DNA of 64,000 nt from Mangrovibacterium diazotrophicum (GCF_003610535.1 NZ_RAPN01000001.1:372001-436000); one strand, 5' to 3'; positions 1-10,662 are shown, numbered from the stretch's first letter. Program-made: numbers and translations. Notes: a model not told the origin generated them from the sequence alone.

Positions 1-2254
1 GTCCCTCGATGGTACTAACGGCCATATTGCGCTCGGTGGCAATGCGGTCAACGCTTTGTCCTTCGAGGAAAAGCTGGTAGCTTATTTCGTGCGACGGCTG
101 CTTCGGCTTTTGCGTTTCTGTTTCCAGTTGCGTCTGAACCTCAATATTGAGTTTGCTGTCGCGGGCATAATCGGCAATAAGTTTCAGAATATCGCTGCCA
201 TATTGTTTCACGGTTTTCTTACCGACCCCCTTAATTTCCAATAATCCTTTGGGTGTGATCGGTAATTCGTTTACAATCGAAACCAACGCTTTGGTCGTGA
301 GAACCTGGTAAACGAGCAAATCCCGCTCTTCGGCCATCTCACGCCGCCAAACCGAAAGTCTCCGGTACAGTTCGGGATGCCTGCTACCGACTCCGCCTTG
401 ACTCGCTGTAGCTTCCCGTTCCTGCTTTGGCACACTCAGCAAGGCCTTCGCACGGGCTGGCAGGTATTCCTGCACATTCAAACCGTTCTGGCACAATTGC
501 CAGCAAGCCAGTTTGACATACAGAATTTCATTCATCTTGTTCAGCCGTTCCCGGATGTCTTTTTTTAGGGCATGGTTGTCGGTTTCAAACGAAGCCTCGT
601 CAAGCGCTTGCTGCCATTCTTTTTTGAGCTTGTCATAGAAATAATGGCTGGCCTTTTTGAGGCGTTCCTGCAGTTCCGTATTATGCTCCACATCGTCAGC
701 TCGCGATGCCAGACTGTGCACCTGACGCATGAACTTGGCCGACAGCGGAATCAACTCATTCGTACACTGCGACGAGATTGCTGTCAGCTTTTCGCCAATT
801 GTTCCAAGCACCGATCCCGCATTCTCACTGAAAATCTTCACTGCTTGCCGAACCTGGTATTCATAGGTTTTAAAGTTGAACAATTCTTCCAGCAAAGCAA
901 GCTGATAGGCCTTTTGCGATTGTTGCAGGTCTTTTTGTTCGGGCTGATTGTCGGCCATGCGGCTATTGAAACCATTCACTTCGCGGTCGCAAATCACGGC
1001 CTTATCTGATAGTGGACTGCTCAATACCAGCCCCTCCATGCTTTTGCAGCGACTCAGGGCGACATAGGTTTGTCCGTGCGCAAAAGCAGCTTGTGCATCA
1101 ATAATAGCCCGCTCAAATGTCAATCCCTGGCTTTTGTGGATGGTAATGGCCCAGGCAGGTCTCAGCGGGTATTGCAGAAAAGAGCCTTCAATTTTTTCCT
1201 CCAGCTCTTTCGTATCTTCATTCAGCACATATTTCACATTGTTCCAAAGCTCCTTATCCACCGGAATGGCCGCAAAATCACCCGGACAACGCACAATGAT
1301 CAGATCTTCCTCAAAAGCTTCCACCGTGCCGATTTTGCCGTTGAAATAAAGCTTGTCCTGCGAGCTGTCGTTTTTCACGAACATCACCTGTGCACCTTCT
1401 TTCAGCACCAGCTTTTCAGCAGTCGGGTAGGCATGCTCCGGAAAAACACCTTCAACTTCGGCCTTAAATTCGTGTGGCGAAGCAGTCAGCTTGTCCATTT
1501 CGCGGCCATTGACCTCGTCGGCAACAGAATTGTGGGTCGTGAGGTGAATATAACCTTCTTCCTTTTTCGGGCTGAAGCCGGGCTGGTAGCGCCTGTTCAG
1601 AATTTCGAGCGATTGCGATGTAAGCTTATCTTCGCGAATCTCATTCAGAATTTGAATAAAGGCATCATCCGACTGCCTGAAGATTTTCTTTAACTCGATG
1701 CTGATAACCTGCGCCTGCTGAAAGGCTTTGCTGCCAAAGAAGAACAGGCTGTTGTAGTGTGATCGCAACAGGCTCCACTCATCGTTGCGGACAACCGGAG
1801 CCAGCTGCTGCAGGTCGCCAATCATGAGGAGTTGCACGCCTCCAAAAGGCTGAAATCGGTTGCGGTATTTCCGCAGCACTCGGTCGATGCCGTCCAACAA
1901 ATCGGCACGCACCATACTGATTTCGTCAATGATCAGCAGGTCGAGTGAGCGGATGATATCAATTTTGCGCTTGGTAAACTTGTGACTGTTGTGTTCTTTC
2001 CCTTCTTCAGCGCCTTCCGGAACCGGTAAAATGGGCCCAAAAGCCAGCTGGAAAAAGGAGTGAATGGTCACCCCGCCGGCATTGATTGCGGCCACACCCG
2101 TTGGAGCCACAACAACCGAACGTTTCCAACCCAGTGATTTCAGACGTTTCAGGAAGGTTGTTTTTCCCGTTCCCGCCTTCCCGGTCAGAAAGATGTTCCG
2201 GTCGGTCAAGTTGACGAAGTTCCAGGCTAGTTCCAGTTCTTTGTTGGTTTCCAT
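1..2254 (-). CDS. PIF1/RecD2-like superfamily 1 DNA helicase with HRDC and C-terminal HTH domain (3' end outside window)
   Basis: Predicted ATP-dependent DNA helicase. The start is the ATG at 2254-2252; about 751 codons are visible and the reading frame runs off the left edge, so the C-terminus is missing. Near the N-terminus a Walker A motif (GKAGTGKTT, residues about 25-33) follows a short helix, as in the PIF1-like helicases common in Bacteroidota. Toward the C-terminus I read an HRDC-like helix-hairpin region (around 170-330, containing LLEIKGVGKKTVKQYG) and then a helix-turn-helix of the kind found at the ends of these helicases (around 1-110, containing VDRIATERNMAVSTIEG). All three landmarks lie in one frame, so the gene appears intact as far as it is visible. 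Plus-strand open frames across this stretch are shadows. The exact physiological role (replication fork or repair) cannot be told from sequence. Confidence 0.88.
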   Translation of the reverse strand, partial: METNKELELAWNFVNLTDRNIFLTGKAGTGKTTFLKRLKSLGWKRSVVVAPTGVAAINAGGVTIHSFFQLAFGPILPVPEGAEEGKEHNSHKFTKRKIDIIRSLDLLIIDEISMVRADLLDGIDRVLRKYRNRFQPFGGVQLLMIGDLQQLAPVVRNDEWSLLRSHYNSLFFFGSKAFQQAQVISIELKKIFRQSDDAFIQILNEIREDKLTSQSLEILNRRYQPGFSPKKEEGYIHLTTHNSVADEVNGREMDKLTASPHEFKAEVEGVFPEHAYPTAEKLVLKEGAQVMFVKNDSSQDKLYFNGKIGTVEAFEEDLIIVRCPGDFAAIPVDKELWNNVKYVLNEDTKELEEKIEGSFLQYPLRPAWAITIHKSQGLTFERAIIDAQAAFAHGQTYVALSRCKSMEGLVLSSPLSDKAVICDREVNGFNSRMADNQPEQKDLQQSQKAYQLALLEELFNFKTYEYQVRQAVKIFSENAGSVLGTIGEKLTAISSQCTNELIPLSAKFMRQVHSLASRADDVEHNTELQERLKKASHYFYDKLKKEWQQALDEASFETDNHALKKDIRERLNKMNEILYVKLACWQLCQNGLNVQEYLPARAKALLSVPKQEREATASQGGVGSRHPELYRRLSVWRREMAEERDLLVYQVLTTKALVSIVNELPITPKGLLEIKGVGKKTVKQYGSDILKLIADYARDSKLNIEVQTQLETETQKPKQPSHEISYQLFLEGQSVDRIATERNMAVSTIEG

Positions 2255-2581
2255 GTACTTGTATTTTCGAGCGCTTTCGAGGATTTCTATTGAGCCGCTA
2301 ATTTACAAAATATCAACCGGAATGCTTGAAAGGAAACAAGTAGATAGAAGATGAAAATAAAATACTTGCTTGTCTTAAAATATTATTGTAATTTGCTAAA
2401 TAGAAATTGCGACCTCATCTGTTTAAAGATCAACTCTCTGTGTCCATTCTTTCTGAATGACGATTACCATAAGTTTTCAAGCACTGCTAGTTAATTAATC
2501 AATACTAGTATTTTCTGTTCTGACTTAACTACCATGTTGGAGCAATAGAGTCGTGCTTCTTTGTCGTAACCCTTGTTCGAA
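2255..2581. other. Divergent intergenic region
   Basis: AT-rich spacer between the leftward helicase and the rightward giant membrane protein. It must carry both promoters, but I find no full TTG-N(19-21)-TAnnTTTG match; an imperfect -7-like ATATTTTG lies on the minus strand near 2305. No hairpin or small gene stands out. Confidence 0.5.
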
Positions 2582-5500
2582 ATGAAAAAGATAGCAGCCA
2601 AACGCTTAGGCATCCTGTCTACCAGTACCATCGTTGTTGTCGTTGCGATGTTCTTGTATTATTTCTACACGGATCGGGTAAAAGAAACCCGGGTGAAGAA
2701 GGAAGCCTTTAAGATCATGTATCGGAAAGCTCAGAATTTGAAGGATTTGGAAAAAGGGTTGGTAATTTCTTATGCTTCAAAACCGTTTCAGGACTATGTT
2801 AAAGAGTCGGTAATTGATGGTTTGTGGGATTCAGAAAGCTACTGGCGGAGATTATATGTACTAGAGGACCAATTGGATACTAACCCATTTTTATTGAACC
2901 TAATAGATCTTCGTGACTTTGACTCAAAAAGCCAGAAATTCTTACGTTATGATACAAAAGCATATTTAGCTTTTAATGATATGGACGACACAGAATTGGA
3001 AAAAAAGGATTCAATAAAGAATAGCAACTCGAAAGCCTATTACAAATTCTTAGACACACTAACTACGCGATATAAATGCACGGAAGAAGATTTAGACTAT
3101 TATCTTCTTCTTAAGGAGGTTATGGGGAGCTGTGAAGCCTCGGATACTGCAGAGCTCAGAATAAATTTAGGCAAAGATGGGTTTGAAAAGGAAGATATCG
3201 ATGTCTTTTATTCGACGATTATAACTGACCCCGGGGGCAAACTTCTTGAGGAAAATACTGGTTCAATACGCCCGGAGTTGGATCGTGATTTGACAACCTA
3301 TTCCGAACTGTACGAAAAATATTACGAAAGCTCCCTTCGAGTAGGCGAGTATTTGAATAAGATTGACCGGTCTTATTCAGCTATATTGTTCAAGCTTTTA
3401 CTCGGTGATACTCCTTTAGAAATATTCCCGATTTTGGTCCGAAAAGAAAAGTTATTTGATAAAGGTCGTTTTAAAAGTCGTTTGTTCTCCGATTTTTTGG
3501 TTTTTGATGAATCCACTTTAATTCATTCGACCAATTCAATTCTAGAATTAGAACTAAAGCAGGGGAAGCTCAAAGGCTTTCATCTTGATTCGTTGAAATA
3601 TGTTTATGCTGATGCAGATAAAAAACAAACCTATCTCACCGAAATGCTTTCCATCGGGGAGCGGAAACTGAGTAACCCGGATGAAAAACAGCTGGAAATT
3701 GAAGTACAAGGGGAGAAATACCAGGCTTTTATCGTGCCTGTTCAGGGAGTGAAATTAAAATACCTGGTGGGTTTAATCCCCAATAGTAAATTTAGTGCTT
3801 ACACACGCCCTGTAGATCGTCGCCTGGTTTCCTGGACATTGATTTTCATTGTGTTTTTTATGCTCTCGCTTCCCTTTTTGCGCTTGCTCTTTGTATCACA
3901 GGGCGAAAACTTTCGGATTAGGAACCTCATGTCTTTGGTTGTTTGTAGTGCCTTGCTGTTTTTCTTTATCGCCTACGGTTCCATTTATTACGCCAGTCAG
4001 TATGGAATCCGAAAGAATATTGATGTGCGTCTTGTCGATTTATCAGATACAATCAAAAACTCCTTAAAGGCAGAATTGGATTCAATGCAAGAAAACTTAG
4101 TCAATTTTGCTCAGACGAATTATCCGAAAAAGGAAGACCTAAATTCCATGGCTCAGTTAGGAGCTTCACGGGAACTGGACAACCTGATATACATAAAACT
4201 AAATATTGCAAGAGATGCTGTTGATGCTATTTTCGATAGCTTTGACAGCAAATACCCCTATTGGAAGAATGCCTTTATAGTCGACAGAAGGCTCGGAGAT
4301 AGTAAAAATCAAATCATTTTTGACACCCGGAATCCAAAGCGCTACCGGGAGAAAGAGCGAATCTGGGGGGCCGATTTAAGTAAACGAAATTACGTAACTG
4401 ATCCTGAACTGTATCTTCGAAATGGAAAGTCTATTGGCTTTGAATCGGTTAATTCGTTAACGACCCTGAAACCCGAAGGCGTTTTGTCAATGCCGTATTT
4501 GCAAGATACTATTGTTGATGATAAGGGAGATACAACTCTCATAGAAAACTTTGTTATATGTCTGGCTTCTGATTTGTATTCCGTCAATAATACCATTTTG
4601 CCGGAGGGATATTCCTTTTGTGTAGTGGACAATCAGGGAGAGGTATGGTTTCACCACGAAAGTGAAAATAACAAAAGAGAAAATTTACTTCAGGAAATTG
4701 ACGAGGATCCTTCTTTACAGATTGCCCTAAAAGAACGGCGGGCCAAGAAATTTGATTGCATGTACAAGCTTCGGCCAACCCGCATGTATGTGCAGCCGAT
4801 TTTGCCGGAGTTTGGCTTAACGCTGGTGTGCATGCATACCAAAAACGAAACCCAACAGGTTGTGAACCAGGCATCGTATATTTTAATGGCAACTTTTTTA
4901 AGCCTCATGTCAATGTGGCTGATAGTGGCTTGCTGCTACCGGTGGTATGCGCGAGTCAAATTAAAGTCAGAATACCAGTCCGATCTATTACTCGATTTCT
5001 ATCCAAATCCCTTAAAACAACAGAAGTACTCCCGGCTTATACTGTATAATGGATTGATGTCGGTCTTCGTGTTATTATCCATTGTTTTATTTTACAGGGA
5101 AATATACATTTACCACTGGATCCGCATACTACTATTTGTTGGCATCTTTATTCTGTTCTGGAATGCAAAAATCTTACGAATAAAAGAACAGATGAATTGG
5201 AATACTTTTGTTGCTAGAAAATCAATTACGATTTTGGTTTTAGCTATCATCTGCACATTTTTGTTCGAAAAAATAGTGGGCCAAATGCCACTGCATGATT
5301 ATCAAGCTCTTTTTTTTAATCACTCTTTCAATAAATCAACCTTTTTAATAGCATTGTTATCAGTGGTTAGCGTGTTTGTACTGTATCGTCGTATCCCCAC
5401 TGAGCCTCAGACGTCAGATTTAACTGTTTCCACAAAATTTAAAGAGCTGTTTATAAATGCATACAAAAAGAATATCTATTCATTTTATGTTGGTTCTTTG

Positions 5501-7216
5501 ATTTTGGGGGTGGTCTTTGTCCCGCTATGGGTATTGTACATCGATGTATTTTACCACGAAACAACACTGTACCGGAATGATCAACTTCGATATGTTGCTG
5601 ATCGATATATGGAGAAATACAATGTATTAGAAGAGGATTTCCCCAAGCATGATGTTTTAGCAGAATTAAAGAATAAAGGAAATTACTTCGGCTCATTGCA
5701 TGATATGGCTATCTCCAGTTGTTCCAATGATTCCTGTACTGTTTTCCCTTTTTCATTGAATGATAATAAAGATTCTTTAGAAATAAAGGATTTATGTGTA
5801 ACGGACTATCTGCAAACCTTTGGTCCTACGCGATCAGCTATTTTTTATTTGAATAATTTGCTGGAAGATCGTGGAAACATGGCCAAAGCGAGTTATTATG
5901 AATCCACCGATAGAATTTATCATCATTATAGTCTAGGAAAAAGCTTGCTTTTAACCGTCAATAAAGGAGGCGGTACATATCAATACCCGGAGAGTTTATC
6001 TATTTCCCTAGATCGATCTAATCTAATCGTCATGCCTGTTCGCTATTGGGGATTTCTGATCGGGTTGTTTTTTGTTTTTACCCTTTTTGCAGCTACTTTC
6101 CCGATTATTGGACGATATATATTCCCGTACTATCGATTCAAAGAAGACCCTATGAAAAAATTCAAATCGCTTCCGCCTAGAGGAACTCATAATGTGTATT
6201 GCGTGTCAGTTGAGCCAACTGCTGCACAATATGAACCCGCGGATAAGTTGATTCGGATTGGTCAAAAAGCCGATTACCAAGAGGCTAAAGATGAGCTAAG
6301 ACGGGTGTGTAAAAGGCATATAATTATCACTTTAGATCACTTCAATTTTAAAAACGTTATTGAACTAGAGGACTTTGTTGAATTGTTAGAGATGGCCGTC
6401 ACTGAAAAATCGAATATCCAACTTGAATCCTGCTATAAACCGTCAATATTAAAGCAACAAATAAAAGTATCACTAGAACGTAAGATAGATAAGAATCACG
6501 AGACCCAAATTCAACTTGATGCATTGATGAGCCGACTTTCAAATGCATTGAGCCATTTTCAGGTACAGTTTATTCCAATTAAAATCAATAATTTGAAAGA
6601 AGAAGTATTGACTGAAGAACTCAAAAACGCAGCATTTAAAGGCAACTATTATAGGGAACATGTCGCTAATTGTATTGGAATGTTTGCGAATAGTAGTTTC
6701 TATCTAAACGTTAATGGTGAAGGTGGCATCAAAAAATTGCTTCCGCTCGACGATTTTGTAGCCAAGTGCTACCAGTTGAATAATACCTATTATCAAAAAT
6801 TATGGGAGGGCTTTACCCCGGAAGAAAAATCCCTTTTGTTTGATATCGCAGAGGACCATATTATTAACATGCATAAAGACGAAGTTACCGAGGTGTTGAT
6901 TAAAAAAGGAGTTGTACGTCATGGGCAATACCTCGAATTATTTAATCTCAGCTTTACTCATTTTGTCCGCATGAGGGAGAGAGAAGTGTTCGAGATTAAC
7001 CAGGAACTCCTGGAAAACAGTCGCATTAGCTGGAGCATGTACAGCTTGCCAATAAAAATTCTGATCGGCGCGGTATTAGTGTTCCTGGTAATTATCAATC
7101 AAGAGTTCCTGACCAAGGTTCAATCCATTCTTTTAGCCGTTAGTGGTATACTGGGAATTGGGCTGCGTTTCTTCAGCTTCTCTCCGAAGTCGTTTTTGGG
7201 AAAGTCCGATGGATAG
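2582..7216 (+). CDS. Very large polytopic membrane protein of unknown function (1,544 aa)
   Basis: Not recognised. I chose the ATG at 2582 (MKKIAAK), which puts a Lys/Arg-rich start directly before the first membrane segment; an upstream start at 2573 adds three residues. About 12 hydrophobic segments are visible: residues ~12-30, 416-437, 449-472, 766-787, a pair at 820-860, then ~881-900, 920-936, 968-987, 1154-1177, and a C-terminal pair ~1490-1532. They leave three large soluble loops (roughly 30-415, 473-765, 990-1153) that alternate with short linkers, and a ~310-residue soluble domain (about 1180-1488) before the terminal membrane pair. The layout resembles a membrane sensor with several extracytoplasmic domains, but I see no kinase, cyclase, GGDEF, protease or transporter motif. 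It stands alone, with 227 bp to the next gene. Codon use looks native but slightly AT-richer than its neighbours. Confidence 0.8.
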   Translation: MKKIAAKRLGILSTSTIVVVVAMFLYYFYTDRVKETRVKKEAFKIMYRKAQNLKDLEKGLVISYASKPFQDYVKESVIDGLWDSESYWRRLYVLEDQLDTNPFLLNLIDLRDFDSKSQKFLRYDTKAYLAFNDMDDTELEKKDSIKNSNSKAYYKFLDTLTTRYKCTEEDLDYYLLLKEVMGSCEASDTAELRINLGKDGFEKEDIDVFYSTIITDPGGKLLEENTGSIRPELDRDLTTYSELYEKYYESSLRVGEYLNKIDRSYSAILFKLLLGDTPLEIFPILVRKEKLFDKGRFKSRLFSDFLVFDESTLIHSTNSILELELKQGKLKGFHLDSLKYVYADADKKQTYLTEMLSIGERKLSNPDEKQLEIEVQGEKYQAFIVPVQGVKLKYLVGLIPNSKFSAYTRPVDRRLVSWTLIFIVFFMLSLPFLRLLFVSQGENFRIRNLMSLVVCSALLFFFIAYGSIYYASQYGIRKNIDVRLVDLSDTIKNSLKAELDSMQENLVNFAQTNYPKKEDLNSMAQLGASRELDNLIYIKLNIARDAVDAIFDSFDSKYPYWKNAFIVDRRLGDSKNQIIFDTRNPKRYREKERIWGADLSKRNYVTDPELYLRNGKSIGFESVNSLTTLKPEGVLSMPYLQDTIVDDKGDTTLIENFVICLASDLYSVNNTILPEGYSFCVVDNQGEVWFHHESENNKRENLLQEIDEDPSLQIALKERRAKKFDCMYKLRPTRMYVQPILPEFGLTLVCMHTKNETQQVVNQASYILMATFLSLMSMWLIVACCYRWYARVKLKSEYQSDLLLDFYPNPLKQQKYSRLILYNGLMSVFVLLSIVLFYREIYIYHWIRILLFVGIFILFWNAKILRIKEQMNWNTFVARKSITILVLAIICTFLFEKIVGQMPLHDYQALFFNHSFNKSTFLIALLSVVSVFVLYRRIPTEPQTSDLTVSTKFKELFINAYKKNIYSFYVGSLILGVVFVPLWVLYIDVFYHETTLYRNDQLRYVADRYMEKYNVLEEDFPKHDVLAELKNKGNYFGSLHDMAISSCSNDSCTVFPFSLNDNKDSLEIKDLCVTDYLQTFGPTRSAIFYLNNLLEDRGNMAKASYYESTDRIYHHYSLGKSLLLTVNKGGGTYQYPESLSISLDRSNLIVMPVRYWGFLIGLFFVFTLFAATFPIIGRYIFPYYRFKEDPMKKFKSLPPRGTHNVYCVSVEPTAAQYEPADKLIRIGQKADYQEAKDELRRVCKRHIIITLDHFNFKNVIELEDFVELLEMAVTEKSNIQLESCYKPSILKQQIKVSLERKIDKNHETQIQLDALMSRLSNALSHFQVQFIPIKINNLKEEVLTEELKNAAFKGNYYREHVANCIGMFANSSFYLNVNGEGGIKKLLPLDDFVAKCYQLNNTYYQKLWEGFTPEEKSLLFDIAEDHIINMHKDEVTEVLIKKGVVRHGQYLELFNLSFTHFVRMREREVFEINQELLENSRISWSMYSLPIKILIGAVLVFLVIINQEFLTKVQSILLAVSGILGIGLRFFSFSPKSFLGKSDG

Positions 7217-7443
7217 CCTGATCTAAGAGAAATTCTCAGTAATAATTATTTAATATAAAGTTTCCTTCTAAGTTCTAACGATCTAATGCGAGTTCCCTAA
7301 CTTTATTGATCAAACAGCAAGACGGAAATAGTTTCTGAAAATTAAGCTTTCAACAAGAACACAGAAAAGAAGGCAAACAATGGATATCTAAAACGGCTTC
7401 TCAAACATTTACACCAAACAGGCAAACACCCAAAACGACGACC

Positions 7444-7656
7444 ATGAAGAAGAAATATGACCCCGATTTTTTAAACGCCATGCAGGGAAACCCCGCTTTC
7501 TGGTGGGGCCCCTTTTATGTGAACCCCCGGGATCCCCGTCTTCGGGTTCACAAATTCAACCGATCGAAGGGCTGGACGCTCAACTTTGGAAACCCGCTTG
7601 CCTGGTTGATCGTTTCCGGAATAGCTATCGTTGTGGTCATTGGATTGCTATTCTGA
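7444..7656 (+). CDS. DUF5808-like small membrane protein, copy 1
   Basis: A 70-residue protein. The N-terminal half contains a motif WWGPFYVNPRDPRLRVHKF followed by GWTLNFGNP, and the C-terminus is one hydrophobic helix (about residues 50-70). The FYVNxxDPRxxVxK...GWTxNFGNP pattern is what I associate with the DUF5808 domain (family assignment from memory, function unknown). A paralog of the same length lies at 12812-13024. The upstream region has an imperfect -7 element (TAACTTTA, near 7300). Probably membrane-anchored by the C-terminal helix. The gene stands alone between the giant membrane protein and the glucosidase. Confidence 0.78.
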   Translation: MKKKYDPDFLNAMQGNPAFWWGPFYVNPRDPRLRVHKFNRSKGWTLNFGNPLAWLIVSGIAIVVVIGLLF

Positions 7657-8016
7657 TCAGCGTCTTTTTCCTTTCTTTTTAAACCTCGAGTTAATACGAA
7701 TAGTTGAATTCGAAAATTTCGGATAATCATTAGCTCATGCGGATATCATCATGACAGGGTCCTGATTCAAACTACAGCATTATGACTTTCAGAATATCAT
7801 TTGAGACGCATTCTGTGTGATTTTGATGTTAATTTTTAGCAGCCACCATTAACAAACCGACAGGCTGCGTGTTTATATCGCTATCAATCCTTTCAATGTC
7901 GTAACTTATACCATAGTTCAAAATAGCGACTCGAAATTCATTGATAAAACAGATCGTTTTCAAGTCGGAATACCGATCTTAATTTTCAAGACACGTACTT
8001 TTTAACAGGCATAGCG
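7657..8016. other. Intergenic region upstream of the glucosidase
   Basis: About 360 bp without a convincing gene. It must include the promoter of the glucosidase, but no exact TAnnTTTG element was found; TAATTTTT near 7830 is the nearest. No repeat or strong hairpin was seen. Confidence 0.45.
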
Positions 8017-10644
8017 ATGGACAATACAGGTGAAGAAACGAGACGTCTGCAACGATCGTCTGACAACAGAACCTGGCGGAAGTGGGGGCCTTATATATCC
8101 GAACGCCAGTGGGGAACAATTCGTGAAGATTACTCGAAAGATGGCCAGACCTGGGATGCGATTTCCCACGACCAGGCGCGCAGCAATGCGTATCGCTGGG
8201 GGGAAGATGCTATTGCCGGATTTTGCGACAGCCAGCAAATTCTCTGCCTGGCCCCGGCGTTCTGGAACGGGCAGGATCCCTTTCTGAAAGAACGTTTGTT
8301 CGGACTGACCAACTGGCAGGGAAACCACGGCGAGGATGTGAAAGAAATCTACTATCACCTCGAGTCGTCGCCTACACATTCCTATTGCAAGTACCTGTAC
8401 AAATACCCGCAGCAACGCTTTCCGTACGAGGATCTTGTGGAGCAAAACAAGGGGAGAGACCGCAACGAGCGTGAGTTCGAAATTACCGATACCGGTATCT
8501 TCGATGAAAATCGCTATTTCGACATTTTCATCGAGTATGGCAAAGCCGCCGTCAACGATATTTTGATGAAAATAACGGTGCAGAATTGCGGGCCGGAAGA
8601 AGCCTTGATTCATGTGCTCCCACACCTGTGGTTCCGTAATTTTTGGAAACACAACGACGATTTCGAGCGACCTGTCATCAAGTCAATTGGTGCAAGCACG
8701 ATTCACACCAATAGCCGGCGAAACGGCAGCTATTATTTTTATCACGACGGCGGAGAGCAGTTGTTTTGCGAGAACGAAACCAACAACCAGGTGATCTACA
8801 ACCTCGAAAACGACTTCGCCTATGTCAAGGATGGCATCAACAATTATGTGGTGGGAGGACTGCCAACGATCAACCCGGAGAAGACCGGAACGAAATTCGC
8901 CATTTGGTACTCGAAAACAATTCCGGCGGGCGCTTCGCAGACCTTCTGCGTGCGCTTGAGCAAGCACAAGATGACGGATCCGCTGGCCAATTTCGATGAA
9001 TTGATGGCTCGTTGTAAAGCCGACAGCGACGAATTTTACGCCAGCTTGCTGACTAAAAATACCAGCGACGAACAAAAGTTCCTCGCTAAAAGTGCCATGG
9101 GTGCCTTGCTGTGGACCAAGCAATATTACTATTTCGATGTGTACAAATGGCTGAACGGCGAGAAAGGAAAGACGCCGCCTGTGCGCGATATCGTGCGCAA
9201 TTACGACTGGCAGCATCTTACCAACCGCAACATTATTTCAATGCCCGATAAGTGGGAATATCCCTGGTATGCGGCCTGGGACCTGGCTTTCCACTGCACC
9301 TCGTTTGCTTACATCGATATTGGCTTTGCCAAGCGCCAGTTGCTGCTCATGCTCAAGGAATATTACATGCATCCCAACGGCCAGATTCCTGCCTACGAAT
9401 GGAATTTCAGCGATGTGAACCCGCCGGTGCACGCCATGGCGGTTTGGCAGGTTTACATCACCGACCGGAAAAAGACCGGGAAAAGCGACTACGTTTTCCT
9501 GGAGAAGTCATTCCAAAAACTCCTGCTCAATTTTACCTGGTGGGTGAACCGGAAGGATGCCGACGGAACCGATGTGTTTGAGGGCGGCTTCCTCGGCCTC
9601 GATAACATTGGTGTTTTCGACCGCAACAACATGCCTCATGGCATCAAAGACCTGCAACAGGCCGATGCCACCAGCTGGATGGCGATGTTTTCGCTGAACA
9701 TGCTTCAGATCTCCCTCGAACTGGCGCAATACAACCTGGTGTACGAAGAATCGGCCGCCAAATTCTTCCGTCATTTCCTGAACATTGCCTGGGCCATGAA
9801 CAACATCGGCTTCAAGGAAATTCCGCTGTGGGACGACGAGGATAACTTTTTCTACGATGTGGTCCGCTTCGAGGACGGCCGCAATGAAAAGCTCCGCGTG
9901 CGTTCGTTGGTGGGCATTATCCCGCTGTTTGCGGTAGAGGTGATCCACGAAAGTACCTTTAAGAACTTGCGGCGTTTCAAGCGTCGGGCGGTCGAAATTA
10001 TCAAGTCGCGGCCCGACCTGGCCTCGCTGATTTCCGACATTGAAGTGGCTAATAGCCGCGGCGAGTATCTGTTTGCCATTATGCGCAACAACCGGCTCGA
10101 GAAGATCCTGGAACGCCTGCTCGACGAGGCCGAGTTCCTGTCCGACTACGGCATCCGCTCGCTGTCGAAACACTACGAGCAAAACCCTTATGCGTTCGAG
10201 TACGAGGGGGGGCGGCATACCATCGAATATGTGCCGGGCGAAAGCTCGTCGCCCATGTTTGGCGGCAACTCCAACTGGCGCGGGCCCATCTGGTTTCCCC
10301 TGAATTACCTCATTGTCATTTCGCTGAAAAAATACTACAAGTTCTACGGGCCAACGGTCACCTATGAGTTTCCGAAAGGCTCGGGCAAGCAGCTCAACCT
10401 GAAAGAAATTGCCATGGAGCTCACCCAACGTTTGTTGCGAATCTTCGAAAAGAACGGTGACCCGACCTACCATTATTTTGCCAATCATCCGGTTTATAAT
10501 GCGGGAAACGGTTCGTTCAACTTCCACCAGTTTTTCGAATATTTCAACGGCGATACCGGCGAGGGGCTGGGGGCTTCGCACCAAACAGGATGGACCTCGC
10601 TAATTGCCAACCTGATTATTGAAATGAACGAGGAGGACGAATAA
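8017..10644 (+). CDS. GH63-like glucosidase / MGH1-type glycoside hydrolase (875 aa)
   Basis: Predicted alpha-glucosidase-type glycoside hydrolase with an (alpha/alpha)6 barrel. The N-terminal motif WRKWGPYISERQWGTIREDY, then DHARSNAYRWGEDAIAG-like sequence (here DQARSNAYRWGEDAIAG) and LFGLTNWQGNHGEDVKE, are characteristic of the large bacterial proteins annotated as GH63-family glucosidases; length near 880 aa is normal for them. The catalytic barrel occupies roughly residues 380-870, with Trp/Asp-rich segments such as WAAWDLAF-like (YAAWDLAFHC) and a C-terminal GEGLGASHQTGWTSL motif typical of the family. There is no signal peptide, so it is probably cytoplasmic. Likely substrates are glucosides or storage/compatible-solute sugars, but the substrate cannot be read from sequence. 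GC content is clearly higher than in its neighbours. Long antisense frames here are shadows. Confidence 0.9.
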   Translation: MDNTGEETRRLQRSSDNRTWRKWGPYISERQWGTIREDYSKDGQTWDAISHDQARSNAYRWGEDAIAGFCDSQQILCLAPAFWNGQDPFLKERLFGLTNWQGNHGEDVKEIYYHLESSPTHSYCKYLYKYPQQRFPYEDLVEQNKGRDRNEREFEITDTGIFDENRYFDIFIEYGKAAVNDILMKITVQNCGPEEALIHVLPHLWFRNFWKHNDDFERPVIKSIGASTIHTNSRRNGSYYFYHDGGEQLFCENETNNQVIYNLENDFAYVKDGINNYVVGGLPTINPEKTGTKFAIWYSKTIPAGASQTFCVRLSKHKMTDPLANFDELMARCKADSDEFYASLLTKNTSDEQKFLAKSAMGALLWTKQYYYFDVYKWLNGEKGKTPPVRDIVRNYDWQHLTNRNIISMPDKWEYPWYAAWDLAFHCTSFAYIDIGFAKRQLLLMLKEYYMHPNGQIPAYEWNFSDVNPPVHAMAVWQVYITDRKKTGKSDYVFLEKSFQKLLLNFTWWVNRKDADGTDVFEGGFLGLDNIGVFDRNNMPHGIKDLQQADATSWMAMFSLNMLQISLELAQYNLVYEESAAKFFRHFLNIAWAMNNIGFKEIPLWDDEDNFFYDVVRFEDGRNEKLRVRSLVGIIPLFAVEVIHESTFKNLRRFKRRAVEIIKSRPDLASLISDIEVANSRGEYLFAIMRNNRLEKILERLLDEAEFLSDYGIRSLSKHYEQNPYAFEYEGGRHTIEYVPGESSSPMFGGNSNWRGPIWFPLNYLIVISLKKYYKFYGPTVTYEFPKGSGKQLNLKEIAMELTQRLLRIFEKNGDPTYHYFANHPVYNAGNGSFNFHQFFEYFNGDTGEGLGASHQTGWTSLIANLIIEMNEEDE

Positions 10645-10662
10645 GCGCTCGATATTGTCTCC

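Noticed and set aside
1070-1693. 207-aa plus-strand open frame
   Set aside because: Antisense to the helicase gene, which has Walker A, HRDC-like and HTH landmarks in one frame.
9508-10584. 358-aa minus-strand open frame
   Set aside because: Antisense shadow within the high-GC GH63-like gene, with low-complexity composition.
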